Positions 33,720-46,800 are shown, numbered from the stretch's first letter. The stretch: 64,000 nt of DNA from Dasypus novemcinctus (GCF_030445035.2 NC_080673.1:186043216-186107215), one strand, 5' to 3'. Translations and numbers: made by a program. The notes: a model not told the origin generated them from the sequence alone.

Positions 33720-34190
33720 AAGGGGACAGAAGGAGAATTTGAGGAAATAATTGGCCAAAAATTTTCCAACTCTTATGAGGGACATGGATGTACATGTCCA
33801 AGAAGTGCAGTGTACTCCAAACAGAATGAATGCTAGCAGACCTACCCCAAGACAGGTACTTCTCAGATTGTCAAATTCTCAAGACAAAGAGAGAATCTTG
33901 AAAGCAGCAAGAGAAAAGAAGTCCATCACACATAAGGGAAGCGCAATAAGATTAAGTTCTGATTTCTCATTTGAAACCACAGAGGTGAGAAGGTAGTGAT
34001 ATGACATACTTAAAGTGATAAAAAAAAAAAAAAAATCAGCCAAGAATTCTGTATCAGGAAAAACAAGCATTCAAAAATGAGGGAGAATTCAAATTATTCA
34101 CAGATAAACAGAAATTGAGAGTTAGTCAACAAAATTCCTGCCATTCAAGAAATACTAAAGGGAATTCTGCAGGTTGAAAGGAAAAAACAG
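33720..34190 (+). pseudogene. L1 ORF1 (nucleic-acid chaperone) C-terminal remnant
   Basis: In intact L1, ORF1 makes a trimeric RNA-binding chaperone that coats the L1 RNA. Here the open segment 33751-33996 shows the C-terminal domain signature 'NASRPTPRQVLL' and 'KERILKAAREK', followed by 'IRLSSDF'. A stop follows at 'VRR', then an A run, and the frame resumes in another register toward 34190 (a tail like 'EILKGILQ'). The coiled-coil part upstream (33000-33700) is badly degraded and carries the SINE. It cannot make a working protein. Confidence 0.85.
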
Positions 34191-34329
34191 GAGAGAGGGT
34201 TGGAGAAGAGTGTAGAAAGTAAGATTATTAGTAATCTTAGTAAGAGTAACTAAAAGGATAAAAAGAGAAATAAAAATAAAATATTCCATATATAAGCCTA
34301 AAGAAAATATGGCTAAAGTAAGTACTGCC

Positions 34330-35060
34330 TTTCCAGTAATAACATTTAATGATAATGGATTAAACTCTCCAATCAAAAGACACAGGTTGAGAGAATGAAT
34401 AAGGAATTTTGACCACTCTATATGTTGTCTACAAGAAACTCACTTAGACAAGGGACACAAATAGGTTGCAAGTGAAAGGCTGGAAAACTATTTTACACAC
34501 AAACAGTAACCAAAAAGTATAGGAGTAGTTATACAAATATTGGACAAAGTAAACTTTAAATGCAAATATGTTATATGAGACAAAGAAGGACACCATATTA
34601 ATAAAAGGGCTATTAATCTACCAAGAAGAAAGAAAAATCATGAATACTTACACACCTAACCAGTGTGCCCCAAAATACATTTAGGCAAATACTGTCAAAA
34701 TTAAGGGGGGAGATACAGATGGTTCTAAATGCATAGTAGTAATTCAACCACAATTATCACCATTAGACAGAACATCTCAACAGAGGGGCAATAAAGAAAA
34801 AAGACCTTGAATAATATGTTAGAGGAACTAGGCCTAGTAGACATAAACAGAATATTTCACCCCAAAACAGAAGGATATACATTCTTCTCATGTGTTCATG
34901 TATTGTTCTCCAGGATAGACAAGTGCTAGGTAATAAAACAAGTCTCAACAAATTTAGAAAGATTGAAATTATATGAAGCAATTTCTCAGACCACATTGGA
35001 ATGACTCTAGAAGTTAATAAGAGGTGGAGAATAAGAACAGACACAATTATATGAAAGTTA
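34330..35060 (+). pseudogene. L1 ORF2 endonuclease-domain remnant
   Basis: ORF2 begins with an apurinic/apyrimidinic-like endonuclease that nicks the target DNA. The run NGLNSPIKRHRL can be read at about 34355-34390, and LQETHL, which contains the catalytic Glu, at about 34428-34446. Stops and frameshifts separate these blocks. It is clearly homologous but inactive. Confidence 0.85.
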
Positions 35061-35089
35061 AACAATACTCACTTAAACAATGAGTGGAT

Positions 35090-36627
35090 AAAGGAGGAAA
35101 CTGCAAGAATAATCAGTAACTATCTCAAAGTGAATGAAAACGAGGACACAACATATCAAAACTTATGGGATGCAGCTAAAATAGTGCTGAGAGGGAAATT
35201 TATAGCCCTAAATGCCTACATTAAAAAAGAAGAAAGAGCTAAAATCAAAGACATAACTGCACACCTGGAGGAACTAGGCAAAGAACAACAAACTAATCAC
35301 AAAGCAAGCAGAAAGAAGGAAATAACAAAGATTAGAGAAAACGAATCAAATAAAATTGAGAATTAAAAAAAACATTAGAAATAATTACAAAACCAAAACT
35401 TGTTCTTCGAAAAGATTAATAAAATTGACAAACCCTTAGCTAGACTAACAAAGAAAAAGAGACAGAGGAGGCAAATAAATAAATTCAGAAACAAGAAAGG
35501 GGATATCACCACTAACCCTACAGAAATAAAGAGTATCATAAAAGGATACTTTTAAAAATTGTATGCCAACAAAGCAGACAGTTTATATGAAATGGATGAT
35601 TTTCTAGAAACACCCAAGCAACCTATACTGATGAAAGAAGAAATAGAAGAATACAACAGACCAATCATAAGTAACAAGATTGAATTAGTCATTAAAATCC
35701 TTCCAACCAAGAAATGTCCAAGACCAGATGGCTTCACTGGTGAATTATACTAATCTTTCCAGAAAGAACTAGTATGAATTCTACTCAAAACTTCCAAAAA
35801 AATTGAAGAGGAGGGAACACTACAAAACTCATTCTATGATGCCAATATCATCCTAATACCAAAGCCACATAAAGATACCACAAGAAAAGAAAACTACAGA
35901 CCAACCCCTCCAATGAACTTAGATGCAGAAATACTCATCAAAACACATGTAAATTGTTTCTAACACCAGATCAAATGAGTTCTACACCATGATCAAGTGG
36001 GTTTTATTCCAGATATGCAAGGACGGTTCAACATAAGAAAATCAATCAATGTATACACCACATCAACAGATCAAAGGAAAAATCACACAATCACCTCTAT
36101 TGACACAGAAAAGGCACTTGACAAAATACAGCATCCTGTCATAATAAAAACACTTTGAAAGATAGGAATAGAAGGAAACATCATCAACATGACACACATA
36201 AAAAACCCACAGCTAACATCATACTCAGTGGTGAAACACTAAAGTCTTTCCCTATGTAACAAGATGAGAATGACCACTATCACTGCTTTTATTTAACATT
36301 GTGTTAAAAGTACTAGCTTAAGCACTTAGGCAAGAAAAAGAAATAAAAAGCATCCAAATTGAAAAGGAAGACGTAAAACCTTCATTAATTGCATATGACA
36401 GGATTCTATATGTAGAAACTTAATCAACAATTAAGATTCTGGAGCTGATGAATGAGTTCAGTAAATTAGTGGGATATAAGATCAACACGCAAAAATCAGG
36501 AACATTTCTGTACACTAATAATGAGCAATATGAGAAGGAAATTTTAAAAGCTCCATTTACAATATCGACTAAAAGAATCAAATATCTAGGAATAAACCAA
36601 AGGATGTAAAGGACTTGTACACAGGAG
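35090..36627 (+). pseudogene. L1 ORF2 partial reverse transcriptase remnant
   Basis: The longest open part (35130-35366) includes '[20 protein letters not shown]', the conserved segment N-terminal to the RT domain. Further RT text follows (ITKIREN..., 'FFEK...NKIDKPLARLTKK' in another frame). At 36391-36399 the codons read A-Y-D, where active L1 has the F-A-D-D box, so the first catalytic Asp is Tyr. The sequence ends abruptly around 'DLYT', well before the end of the domain. It is inactive. Confidence 0.85.
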
Positions 36628-38165
36628 TGAACCTGGGGCAGGCTGGTATGGAAAATAAATGTGTCCATGTGGTCATAAGGTGTTTTCTCAGTGGGTGGAG
36701 ACCTACACAGTAACCAATAAGATATTAAATCCCATCTTGGAGAGGCCTGCTGCTTTCTCAAATAGTGTGGCAAAAATCTCTGTAGTATATAGGCAGTGCC
36801 TCGTAAGAGAAAACAGACCAATATACCAAGCCTTCTAGAATAATGTTAGTACTTACTAACCTTATTCTTGCAAACTGGAACTTTGCCTAATAACAATTTA
36901 TGTCTAAGAGTCTCCTCAGGAAAACTTCTTTCTTACTCAAATGTCGCCTTTCTCTAAACCAGACTCCACAAATAAACTCTCTACCTTTCCCCAAACATGG
37001 GGCATGCTCCCAGGGATGAGTTTCCCTGGCACCATGGGATTACCACCAAATGCTAAACAGCCATGCATTTGGACAAAAGACCTTGACCAAAAGGAGAAAA
37101 CATTCACCACAAAGGAGTTTTTATGGCTAAGAGATTTTAAAGGATTTGGGAGGTCATTCCAAATGTTATACTTATGCACGTCTCTGGAAGATCTCACTAA
37201 CTGCTACAGTAAACAAAGCCTCAAACTGTGGTGCTCCTGAGGGCTCTAGAAACATCTAAACACTGTAGGCAAGGCACACAGCCTCATGAAATCAGTACCC
37301 CATTGGTAGGCCTCATGCTAGAATATTTGATAATCTGTTTCCCCAATACAACAGAGTTGGACTCATTTGTAATTTGCCTACTTATGATTCTTCTAATTCT
37401 TTTATTTGAGCCTACAATTATCACTATACCCATTAAATATATGTCCCAGAGACTTAAAACTTTCATCTGTTTATATACTGGTTGAGCTCTGACTCTCAGC
37501 AGAGTTGCAGCCAACAAAAACTTTCTAGGTCATCAAACTCGCCCAGGAAAACTAACAAAATGAAGATGATGGACAACTCCCATCTCTAAAAATAAAGAGT
37601 ATCTACAACTGCAAGCAAAACAGTTCCTTCCATCTGCCCCATAAGATTTAAACCTCCTATCATTCTGAAAAAGAGTGGGGATCGTCATTCCAAAAACCAC
37701 AAATTTGAGGAATGAACAAAAGTAAGAAACAGATGCAACCACAGAACAAAGTACACTTATTATTATGGTAGTAGCAAAAAAACTTGTAACAGTCATATAA
37801 AGATAGTGTTTACCAGAAGTTCAGAGTGAAGGGGGAGGGATGGACAGGTAAAACACAGGGCATTTTTATGGAATTTAAATTGTTCTGCATGATAATGCAA
37901 TGTCAGACATAGTCCATTACACATTTTTTCAAAACCTATAAAACCGTACACTGTAAAGTGTAAACCATAATGTAAACAAAAGACCTTGCATAGGAATGCT
38001 TTAATATTGATTCATCAATTGTACCACACTAATATAAGATGTTATTAATAGGGGAAAATATGGGAGGGAGAAAGTTGGTTATATTGGTATCCCCTATACT
38101 TTTGATGTAACTCTTATTTAACTACCAGTTCTCTAAAAATATAATTTATTATATAAAAAAAATAA
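36628..38165 (+). mobile_element. L1 3' UTR and A-rich end
   Basis: From about 36900 the text matches the usual L1 3' UTR: 'cccaaacatggggcatgctcccagggatgag', 'ttatggctaagag', 'ggtcattccaaatgttatacttatgc', later 'ttaataggggaaaatatggg' and a final A-rich tract. The first 270 bp after the break at 36627/36628 are not clearly L1, so an ORF2 deletion or a rearrangement is present. Confidence 0.7.
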
Positions 38166-38298
38166 AAGAAATAATTTAGCCAACGAAAAGCCATATGCTT
38201 TTTTTCAAAATTCAGTTCACAGTTTTTTGTCAAATAAGTTCCCTAAAAACTTGGTAAGCTTCTGAGCAATTTTCTTCCAGTCGGTTACAAGTGCCAGT
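38166..38298. other. No feature
   Basis: Short unique-looking stretch between the L1 end and the CT/CA repeat. Confidence 0.4.
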
Positions 38299-38394
38299 AA
38301 CTCTCTCTCTCTCTCTCTCTCTCCCCCTCTCTCTCTCCCCCCCTTCTCTCTCTCTCTCACACACACACACACAAACACACACACACTCTCACAG
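38299..38394 (+). repeat. (CT)n followed by (CA)n microsatellite
   Basis: About 55 bp of ct repeats, broken by short c runs, then about 35 bp of ca/ac repeats with a few interruptions. Such tracts are prone to length variation. Confidence 0.95.
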
Positions 38395-38807
38395 CAAATG
38401 CTGAAACAATGAGTGGGGAGGCCAAATATTTCATCTGATTTTATCCTCAGTCATTTTATCTAATTAATAGATTTTCCTAGTTGCCACTTTCAGAACTTTT
38501 TGATTTCCCAATTCTAAAAGTTTCTGAGTTTCATATTCTCTCTATTTCATTTGATTGTGCTTGCAAACTTTAAAAAGTCCCATTTTTATAATATTATCAG
38601 GTTGGGTTCTTCAAGAAGCAGATGTCAATATGAATTTAGTATATACTATAAAGTAATGACCTTGGGATCAGCATCTGTGAAAAGGAGGGGAAGGTAGTGG
38701 GATTGGACAGAAAGTGAAATGGGATCTAAAGCAGGCCCATGAGAAGAACCACAGGGAACTCTGGAACTAAAATAGCCCAAGGGACTTGTCACATACTAGG
38801 TCAAAAT
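38395..38807. other. No gene recognised
   Basis: AT-rich sequence with no recognised repeat. Confidence 0.4.
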
Positions 38808-38821
38808 GGCTAGGTCTTTAT

Positions 38822-39102
38822 TTTTTTTTTCTTTATTTTTTTAATATTACATTCAAAAAATATGAGGTCCCCATATACCCCCCACCCCTCTCACCCCACT
38901 CCTCTGCCCATAACAACAACCTCCTCCATCATCATGAGACATTCATTGCATTTGGTGAATGCATCTCTGAGCACTGCTGCACCTCATGGTCAAGGTCCAC
39001 ATCATAGCCCACACTCTCCCACAGTCCACCCAGTGGGCCATGAGAGGGCATACAATGTCTGGTAACTGTCCCTACAGCATCACCCAGGACAACTCCAAGT
39101 AC
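38822..39102 (-). mobile_element. Short L1-type LINE 3' end with TSD
   Basis: A 281-bp minus-strand copy of the 2408-4937 family: T tract, gaggtcccc, 'ccacatcatagcccacactctccc', then truncated. The flanks ggctaggtctttat (38808-38821) and ggctgggatctttat (39103-39117) differ by one substitution and one base of length, and look like a TSD. Confidence 0.88.
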
Positions 39103-39117
39103 GGCTGGGATCTTTAT

Positions 39118-39989
39118 ACATCTGCTTTGATCAGTCATTGGATTTTGGCAACCCCATGAAGGTTGTTACTTTGGGCAAGGTGGCTATCAACAGCCAAGAA
39201 ATTCTGTGAAGAGGTTGTGAATTGAAGATTCTCTGTGCTGATATCCTTTCCAGCAATAAGTGAATAGGTCCTTCTTTGAAGAGGCTCTAGTCAACATATC
39301 TCCTTGTCTACCATAGTCCACATTTTGTGCCTCCACATTATACTTTTTAGCAAACTTTTTTTTTAGAGTCTGAAATAGAATGGTGATCCGAAAAAGTAAA
39401 CGGGAAATATTTAGGTAAATCTAAATCAACACTGTTAAAAACAACAATAATAATTTTTAATCGTACAAGGAAAAATAGGAGATAAATAACCTATAGAATA
39501 ACAAGATTTAAATTAGAAAAGGTGTGATCAAAATTAAAGCATTTAAGCCCCTTGAATATCTGGGAGGATGGTAAAGCGGCTTTGGTTGTTTTTGTTGAAG
39601 TTAAATGTCTGGGGAAAGAGGTAGGGTAACAAAAAAAGCATACATTGAGCATATATCATCCAAATATATAAATGGAAAAAAAATGAAATGAGAAAAAGAA
39701 AATAATATGCAGCCAATAAGCATATCATAAGAAAATGTATGTGTATGCATATTGCATAATTTTACCTAGAAATAGATCAGAGAGTTAAAAAAAATACACT
39801 AAGCAATATATCATTTAGCTGTACATATAAAACCATAAAGACAATTTAGAAAACAATTTAGAGAAAATCCAGAGAGTGGTTATGCTGGGCAGGGTGTCAG
39901 AGGAAGGAGAAGGTTCAGGAGGGATGCAATGAGGAAGAAGGACACAGGCTTCTATTTCTTAGGTGGGATGGTGAGAAGCCTGGTGTGGC
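39118..39989. other. No gene recognised
   Basis: AT-rich. The ORF at 39543-39728 minus has no support. Confidence 0.4.
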
Positions 39990-40470
39990 ATTGAATCATG
40001 TGTCATAAGGATGTATTCAAACCCTAAATCCCAGTCCTGCACATGAATGCACATTTGTAAATAGGACCTCTGAAGATATTATTATTTTTATTTATGAATA
40101 GGATCTCTGAAGATACCATTTCGATGAGGCCATATTGAATCAAGGTGAGCCTTAATCCTTGTTACTGGGATCCTCATAAGTAGAGGAAATTTGGACAAGG
40201 TCAGTCTGAATTCTACAGAATTCAGTAGAAGCCATAGATCAGAAGACGCCAAAGAATGAAACAGATCACCATGTGACAGAGGCAGACATACAAGTCAAGG
40301 AACCCCAAGGATTGCAGCAACCAGCACCAGACTCCAGAAGAAAACATGGCCTGTCAAGATATATTCTGAACTTCTAGATTCCAAAACCATGAGACAATAA
40401 ATTCCTGTTGTTTAAGCCAATCAATGTGTGATATTTGTCATAGAAGACCTGGGAAATTAAGACACCAGGT
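39990..40470 (+). mobile_element. MLT1 MaLR LTR
   Basis: The order 'caaaccctaaatcccagtcctgcac', 'ggacctctgaagatatt', 'gtgagccttaatcc' and 'aataaattcctgttgtttaagcc' followed by 'gtgatatttgtcatag' is that of MLT1. An AATAAA precedes the end. Edges approximate. Confidence 0.8.
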
Positions 40471-41719
40471 ACTTAACTTATTACCTTTTAAAGTATTCAT
40501 AAAGATTTTTAAAACTCTTGTATGTATGATATATTTCATTAAAATTAAATATAAAAGAAAATCCACTTTTTAAAAAAAACTGACTTACCCTGAATATTCA
40601 AAATGCCATGAGCATAAGTCACTATGGGTTGTCAGCATATACATTTTAGAGCAGGAGTGAAGCATGCCAATTAATGCAAAAAAAGTCAATCAATCCAGAA
40701 AACTTTAATCCAGCAATTTGATTAAGAGATTGGTTAAGAGCAATTCCACTCTGTACATATACAACTATTTGGATGTGCTCTCCTTAGAGAGGGGAGGAGA
40801 GGAGATAGAAGGACCTAGGAGGATTGATTGTTCCTACTTTGATTTTTTAGAAACTGCTGGAGGTCTTGAATGTGGTTTGTCTGACTGTGATTGCTGCATC
40901 AGTAGGCCAGTGTGTGTGTTAGCTGTAATAGTACTCGTATGTACAATGAATTTCATTCTTTACAGGCTATATCTCTTTCTGTTGAGATTTTTCCTCCATG
41001 CAAAGCACAGCAACAAGTTATTATTTAACAAAAAAAGATTATACTTAATAAGGCTTACATTTTTTTCAAATATTGCTTGAGTAGGGTCTGCTCAGCTCCC
41101 TGAAGAAACTAAGATAAAACAATGTTATATATTTTAATAAAATATGCAAGAAGTTTGAGCATTAAAACTGCCTTTATCAGTATTGCCATTATCAGTAGAG
41201 AAGGGGTATACCTAATTCTCCATACATTATGCTAAAAAAAAAATTAAGCATTGTGACTAACACAATGCCAAAAATAGCATTAATACAAAAGTTAAGGACT
41301 GGACAGTACAAAAGCAAAAGAATGGAATTCTGAAAGAGCAGATTAGAAAGATGGTAGCAAAAAGATATCTTCTGATTCTGGAATTAATGTAGAACGTTAT
41401 TTAATACAGAGCTCTGAAAAAAATTGATCCATGGAAGCTCTACCTATAAGCATTTATATTTTCATAAATGATATGTAAAATATTTAGTTGTTAAGATGGA
41501 AAATTGATAGTAGATTGATGTCCAATCAGCACCTAAGAAATGCCCAAGAGTTCATTCTTCCAAATTATTATAATTGGCCAAATACTGTACTTGGTCAAAG
41601 AGAAATACAAGGACAAATGATACGGATTCTTATCTTGTTGGACAAGTGCAGCAGAGAGATTGCATGCTACATAGTGAATCTTTATACTGGGTGGTTCCCA
41701 ATACTCTCTTTCATTGTAG
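40471..41719. other. No gene recognised
   Basis: One ORF of 120 codons (40718-41080 plus) has a hydrophobic stretch but no start context or homology that I know. The DNA is AT-rich and no repeat is recognised. Confidence 0.35.
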
Positions 41720-42500
41720 GTGCTAACTGAAATGTTAGTTGAATGTGGTAGGTAAGTCCAAGTGCTTTCAGACTACAGGAAGGAGTAGGTAATATCTGAG
41801 CCAGATCTTTGAGGAAGGATGGGATGTTCCCAAGTGAGAAAGATTTGGCTAGCAGGGAGCAATAAAGGCAAATAATTTTTTCCATCTAAAGTGTAAGATA
41901 ACACCAAGGAAAATGGACATTTAAGCCCTGAAAGATTCAGAGTTTCTGGAACAGAGGATGAAGGTGGAGATGAGACTGGTAACTAGATTGAGTCATATAT
42001 TGAAAGACATCTATTCTAAACTGCGGAGCTTGTACTTTCTCCTATGGAAGTTACAGACCTTCAGAGGTTTTTCTGCAGGGAAGTAGTGTATGAAGGTTTG
42101 TTTCCATAAGGAGGAGAGCTCTTGCAGCATCACGGAGGATAGACTGGGGCAGGGGTACCATGTCCTAGGCCCTGTGTTTGTGGCCACACAAAGATGAAGA
42201 AAACATTGTCACCGACTTCCAGATGCTTAGAGCCTAGTGGAGGAGACAGGTAAAATCAGGGGACCGATAATCACAATACAAAGACTAAGGGTTACAGTAT
42301 AGGAAGGCATAGGGATGCTTTAGAAGTATAGACACAGGACACCTATCACATGGTGAAGAATTTAGGGAAGGTTCCTGGGAAGAAGTGTCAGCTGACCTGA
42401 GCCTTGGAAATTAGGAAATAAAGGCACATCCATGGAACTCTAATTCCCTGCTCAGGGTACACCACAGGCTTAATAAATCATAATTGATTTTTATCCCATG
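41720..42500. other. Ancient repeat traces, class unassigned
   Basis: Phrases such as 'cactgtgtttgtggccacacaaagatgaag' and 'gaagtgtcagctgacctgagccttgg' belong to a widespread old mammalian repeat whose family I cannot name. No coding evidence. Confidence 0.4.
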
Positions 42501-44589
42501 TGTGTATTTTTTGGAAGATGGCAGGGTTATAAACATAAAAGCATTTAATATAATAAAGCATTACAATCAGAAGAGCAGTATTTAATATCATTGAGTACAA
42601 TGAGTGCTTAATTAATTACTCATATTCAAAGAGTGCTTATCAAGGGTTAGGAACCAAAGAAGCTTCAAGAGAACTGTCAGAAATATAAGAACTGTGGCTG
42701 ACGGGATTCCCTCATTAGGAGAGGGGTTGGATTAGATCATATTTCTCTAAGTCCCTTTAAATGTTGAGGTTCCTTATGTCTGCCACCTTCCACCTCAAGA
42801 AATTTATAATCAAATTGACAAGCGGATTTTCCCTGCCAGAAATAATAAAGGTTGAAAACAAAGTTCATTTAAAAAAAATGGTGGTATGGTACAAACTGAA
42901 ACTGCCACAGAGGGGTCAAGAAATGAACAGAGAAATGTGGACTAAAAGATCCAAGGCAGGAGGAACAATCTGAGCAGAGGGTCTAGAAATAAACGAAAGC
43001 ATGCTCTGCTTACTCATGTGCTTTTCTTTCAACGGGTGCTTACCGAACTTAAAAAAAACTTTGATAAATCAAAGGCATTTTCTTTCATGCAAGTAGCTTT
43101 CAGGTGCCAGGAAGAACCCATCCTGCCCTCCTTCCCCTGCTAAACCTAATTCTACCTTCTAGTGACAGGAGTGGGGTGTGTTGGAATACATCCCCAAACA
43201 GGTGATACCCAAACTAAATCACAAAGGAGCCTGGCAAGCACTCCAGGCAGAAAACTGTGTCTTGCCAAGGCAATGACATGGAGTTTGACATGTTCAAAGA
43301 ACTAAAAGAGAAGAGAAGCTCGGGGTGTGTTGACTAGAACAGAAGCTTCGGGTGTGTTGGCGAGGGGTGAAAGGTGGGGTCTGAGGCGCAGTCTGGTAAT
43401 GACTCACAAGACAGGAGACTGCCCTGACTCGCAGTAGGAAACAGTAGGAAATAGGTTGAATAGGTTATTTAAGGTCCCGCTAGCAAGAGAACAGCAGATG
43501 GACTTTATATGGAAATGGGTCCTGCTAGTCCTTCAGAACTGTGTTTGCTAAGCAATTTTGCACACTTGAAAGCAATCTGGGTACATTTAGGCCTTCTAAC
43601 TATAGTTTGTGTTACCTGTAATTATTATTAATTAAGGCAGAGGCTCCTGTATATGAAAGGAGTGTGGAAATCTGCAGGGTTCATTTTTGTATTTGTCAAC
43701 TTTTATTTGAAAACAGCAGGTGAAATTCTGATTTGAGCAACGTTTAGCCTCAAACTATCATGCAGATTGTTTTGGTATCTATGTAATTGCAAAAGACTGC
43801 TTTGGTCGAAGCTCCTGAACACTTTTTATTGCTAATTTTGGCAATAAACCTGTTAATTAGTTAATTGTAAAACATTAGTGAATCAAGCAAAAAGAATCCA
43901 TCTGTTTATAAAAATTCAAAGATCTCTTCTGGGCATAACATTTAAAAACAAGAGCTGGCTTGCAATGTATTGCCTACGAACTACAAACCATCTCTTAAAT
44001 ATTTGTATGGTCTCCTCTTAGGGCTAAATGGTAGTATTTTAATGCAACCATTTGCTGTATTTTAAGGTAATTCTGTAGGTACATAGTGTTGCATACAATT
44101 TATTTCAGGGACAGTTGGAAACCAGAAAATTGGTAAAGGATGTACAACTTTTTCCATCTATATCTCAAACTGAACCTAAAAATAATTAGCCAGGCAGAAA
44201 AAAGCATATTCATTCCACACAGAAAACCATCGTTTTAAAAATATAGAGGCAATTTTTTTTTTTTTCTGGAGAACTGCAAAAATCCCTAAACAAAGAGTAT
44301 CCAGTGCTCCTAGGAGAAGGACAAGAGAGAAGACTGGTGACCCAGGCAGGAGTCAGACTGTGAAAAGCTTAAATTTCCATAATGAAGGTGCTTCTTTCAA
44401 AGGTTCCATCCAAACAATGCACAACCATTGAAGATCTTGTATGACAAAAAAAAAAAAAATTGTTTTCAAGAAATATCACTATCAGGTCAAAATTGAAAAT
44501 CACCCTAAAGTCTTTCTTCTCTCCATGCCCAGCGAGAACTATGATGGGAAAGCCCCAGAAAAGCCTGGTCATTCCAGAATGAAGTGGGG
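42501..44589. other. No gene recognised; AT-rich tract with TAATTA motifs
   Basis: 43190-43330 resembles the old repeat traces above. 43560-43930 is AT-rich with several TAATTA/TTAATTA motifs and no repeat that I know, so it could be conserved non-coding sequence, but nothing here proves it. Confidence 0.35.
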
Positions 44590-44720
44590 AAAAAGTCACT
44601 GGATGAGGAGCCAGAGATGTGGGTTCGAGTCCCAGCCCTACCACTCACAGATGATTACTGAAGCCACATAATTGATCTTCCCTGGGCCTCTGCTTCTCTT
44701 TGTACATAATGACCATGATA
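44590..44720 (+). mobile_element. MIR SINE fragment
   Basis: 'gaggagccagagatgtgggttcgagtcccagccc' is the MIR head region with its B-box-like ggttcgagtcccag, followed by the core near 'gatcttccctgggcctctg'. Confidence 0.85.
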
Positions 44721-44764
44721 TCGCTCCAGTTTACCTTTAGAGGTGTATACAGAAGCAACTCCTT

Positions 44765-45435
44765 TTTACCTTCTTCACCAGAGCCATCATCATGTCTCAC
44801 CTGGACCACCCCAGTAGCCCCGTAACTAGTCTCCCTGCTTCTCTTTTACCCTTCCCACCTTTCAAAAGCTGTTTTATACTACAGTCTGAATGATCCTTTG
44901 AAAACCTCAGACCAGGCTATTCTGCTCAAATCCCTCCAGTGGCTCCCATCATACTTGGAACAAAATGCAAAGTCCTTCACATGGCCTAATAAGAATACCA
45001 TGGTCAGGTCCTCTCTGAACTCCTGCCTATAAGGCTTCACTCTCATTCACTCACCACCACACCATATTTCAATTCTTGCCATATGCCTTGAATATTCCAA
45101 GATTGCTTTCCCATCAGGATTTTAACACTTTTGTTCCCTCCATCTGCACCGCTCTTTACAGATGTTCCCTTGACTGCTTTCTTTACCTTTTGTTCAAATA
45201 TCTTCTACCATCACACATCTAAAGAGGAGATTTCATGAAATACCAGCCCCATCTCTCCGTACCTTTGCCCTTTGTTTTCTACATAACTCCATGACCTTCT
45301 TGGTATTGCAGTATTTATTTGTTTATTGTCCTCCAAAAAATGGTAAACTTCATTGAGTCTATTTAGATCAGTGGTATATTACCATTATTTAGACCAGTAC
45401 CTGATATACTTTAGGTATTCAATAAATGTATTTTT
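44765..45435 (+). mobile_element. Long L2 LINE 3' segment
   Basis: About 670 bp match the L2 3' half in order: 'ctcacctggaccaccccagtagcc', 'ctagtctccctgcttctc', 'aaatccctccagtggctcccatcat', 'gcaaagtccttcacatggcc', and at the end 'taggtattcaataaatg'. This is one of the longest old elements in the window. No open frame is left. Confidence 0.88.
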
Positions 45436-46639
45436 AAGGTTTTATTGGGAAATAATTTTATCAGTGTCTACATAATATATTTTTATAAATTTTGTAAAAA
45501 TAAGATGCTTTATTTAAATTCAACTTGTCAAGATGGCTGCCTCTTTCTCCACCAGCATCTTCAATGATCATACTTCCCCTCTTGTTAAGTGGCAATAGAG
45601 GAGCTGCAGTAAACTTGAGATCCAGATAAAGGAAAAGTTGTTTGGGGACACTTGTAGTCTGGTTTTGGGAGGGATAGACGTTTATGGTTCATAGTCACTT
45701 CTATTTATGGTTAAGTTAATGATAGTCACCTGAGTATAGGATAACTTTAAGGGATTTCTGGCACCCACAAGGCCAATTCTCTGGACTCAAGGCAAGAAGG
45801 TGCAGGGCCTGAGGTCAGACTGCAATATGATTGGAAGGAGGTGGGTATTGGGGAAGAAACAAGCTTTGACATGTAAGAAGCCAGAAGCTAATCTGTGGAG
45901 AATTCTTCTAATCGTCACACGTGTAAAAGTGTAAACAGGATGTAGTTTTCATGGACACCTAATCATATTGGAAAATTACTGCTTTTGTTATCATTGGAAT
46001 TTGTTGTTACATCTTGCTTCTTGATGTCAAAGAAATTGCTACTGAGTTTTATTGCCAATCTTCTTAGTTTTTGTTTTATGTTTCATTAATTATCTGAATT
46101 ATCTCTGAAATTTTTAATAAATAAATTTAAAGATAATAAAAGAAGATACCTTTAAAATAGATCCAGATCCAAATCACTTGTTTCCATTTTTTTGTTGGTT
46201 TGTTTCTTTCATTAAATATTTCTAAATCTTTCCAAAATGCAATAAAAATGACTATAGACTGGACCACTGGATAAAAGCATCTAAAAGCCCAAGCACTTCA
46301 AATACTTTGGTATCTCTCATTTTTGGTTTCTCTTGCTGTGGATTTGTCATTATTGTTGTTGTTGTTACATGCCAGTGCAACAAGTTGCTTCAGTACTGTG
46401 GAGGATTCAGTCACCAATATTCGCCATGCTCAGATTTCTGATTTTACCAGTTGTACTAGTTTACCCAGATGTAACTCAAAATTCTGTTACATTATAATTA
46501 TGCTTTATACTTTTATTATTTTAAATGAAAATAATGAATCTTTTTTGCACTAGTATTCCCACTTGGGAGTCTCAATGGGTATCTGTGAAGTACTCTAATT
46601 TGTTCATAAAGACTTCACTTAAATAGCAAAGCTTGAAAA
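45436..46639. other. No gene recognised
   Basis: AT-rich. The ORF 46323-46553 begins with a hydrophobic run but is unsupported. Confidence 0.4.
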
Positions 46640-46800
46640 TGAGATAGTACTGTGATAAAGTAGAAAAAACACTGAGTGTGAGTCAGAAAACCCAACCTCT
46701 AGTACAGGATGGAGAGCGGTGTGATTTTCAGTAATTCATTTAACCAATCTAAGCCCTAGTTTTCCTAACTATAAAAACTGAGGATATCATTTAAAATTCC
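46640..46800 (+). mobile_element. MIR SINE fragment
   Basis: 'gtgagtcagaaaacccaacctctag' and 'caatctaagccctagttttcctaactataaaaactgagg' follow the MIR core. Confidence 0.7.

Larger units (their letters stand above)
31422..38165 (+). mobile_element. L1 retrotransposon, long but broken
   Basis: A plus-strand L1 with recognisable parts in the correct order: 5' UTR (31422-32395) starting at a CAAGATGGT motif, pyrimidine microsatellite, ORF1 remnant, ORF2 endonuclease and partial reverse transcriptase, then 3' UTR and A-rich end. About the last third of ORF2 is missing at 36627/36628. Every reading frame is interrupted by stops and indels, and a key catalytic Asp of the RT is changed, so it is dead. 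No convincing TSD was found, so the outer edges are approximate. Confidence 0.85.

Noticed and set aside
31411..38200. A TSD for the whole L1 (aaaagttgtatg / aaaagccatatg)
   Set aside because: Several mismatches, and the right copy does not abut the A-rich end. It may be chance.
40718..41080. 120-codon ORF with a hydrophobic segment
   Set aside because: AT-rich DNA with no start context, no splice structure and no family that I recognise.
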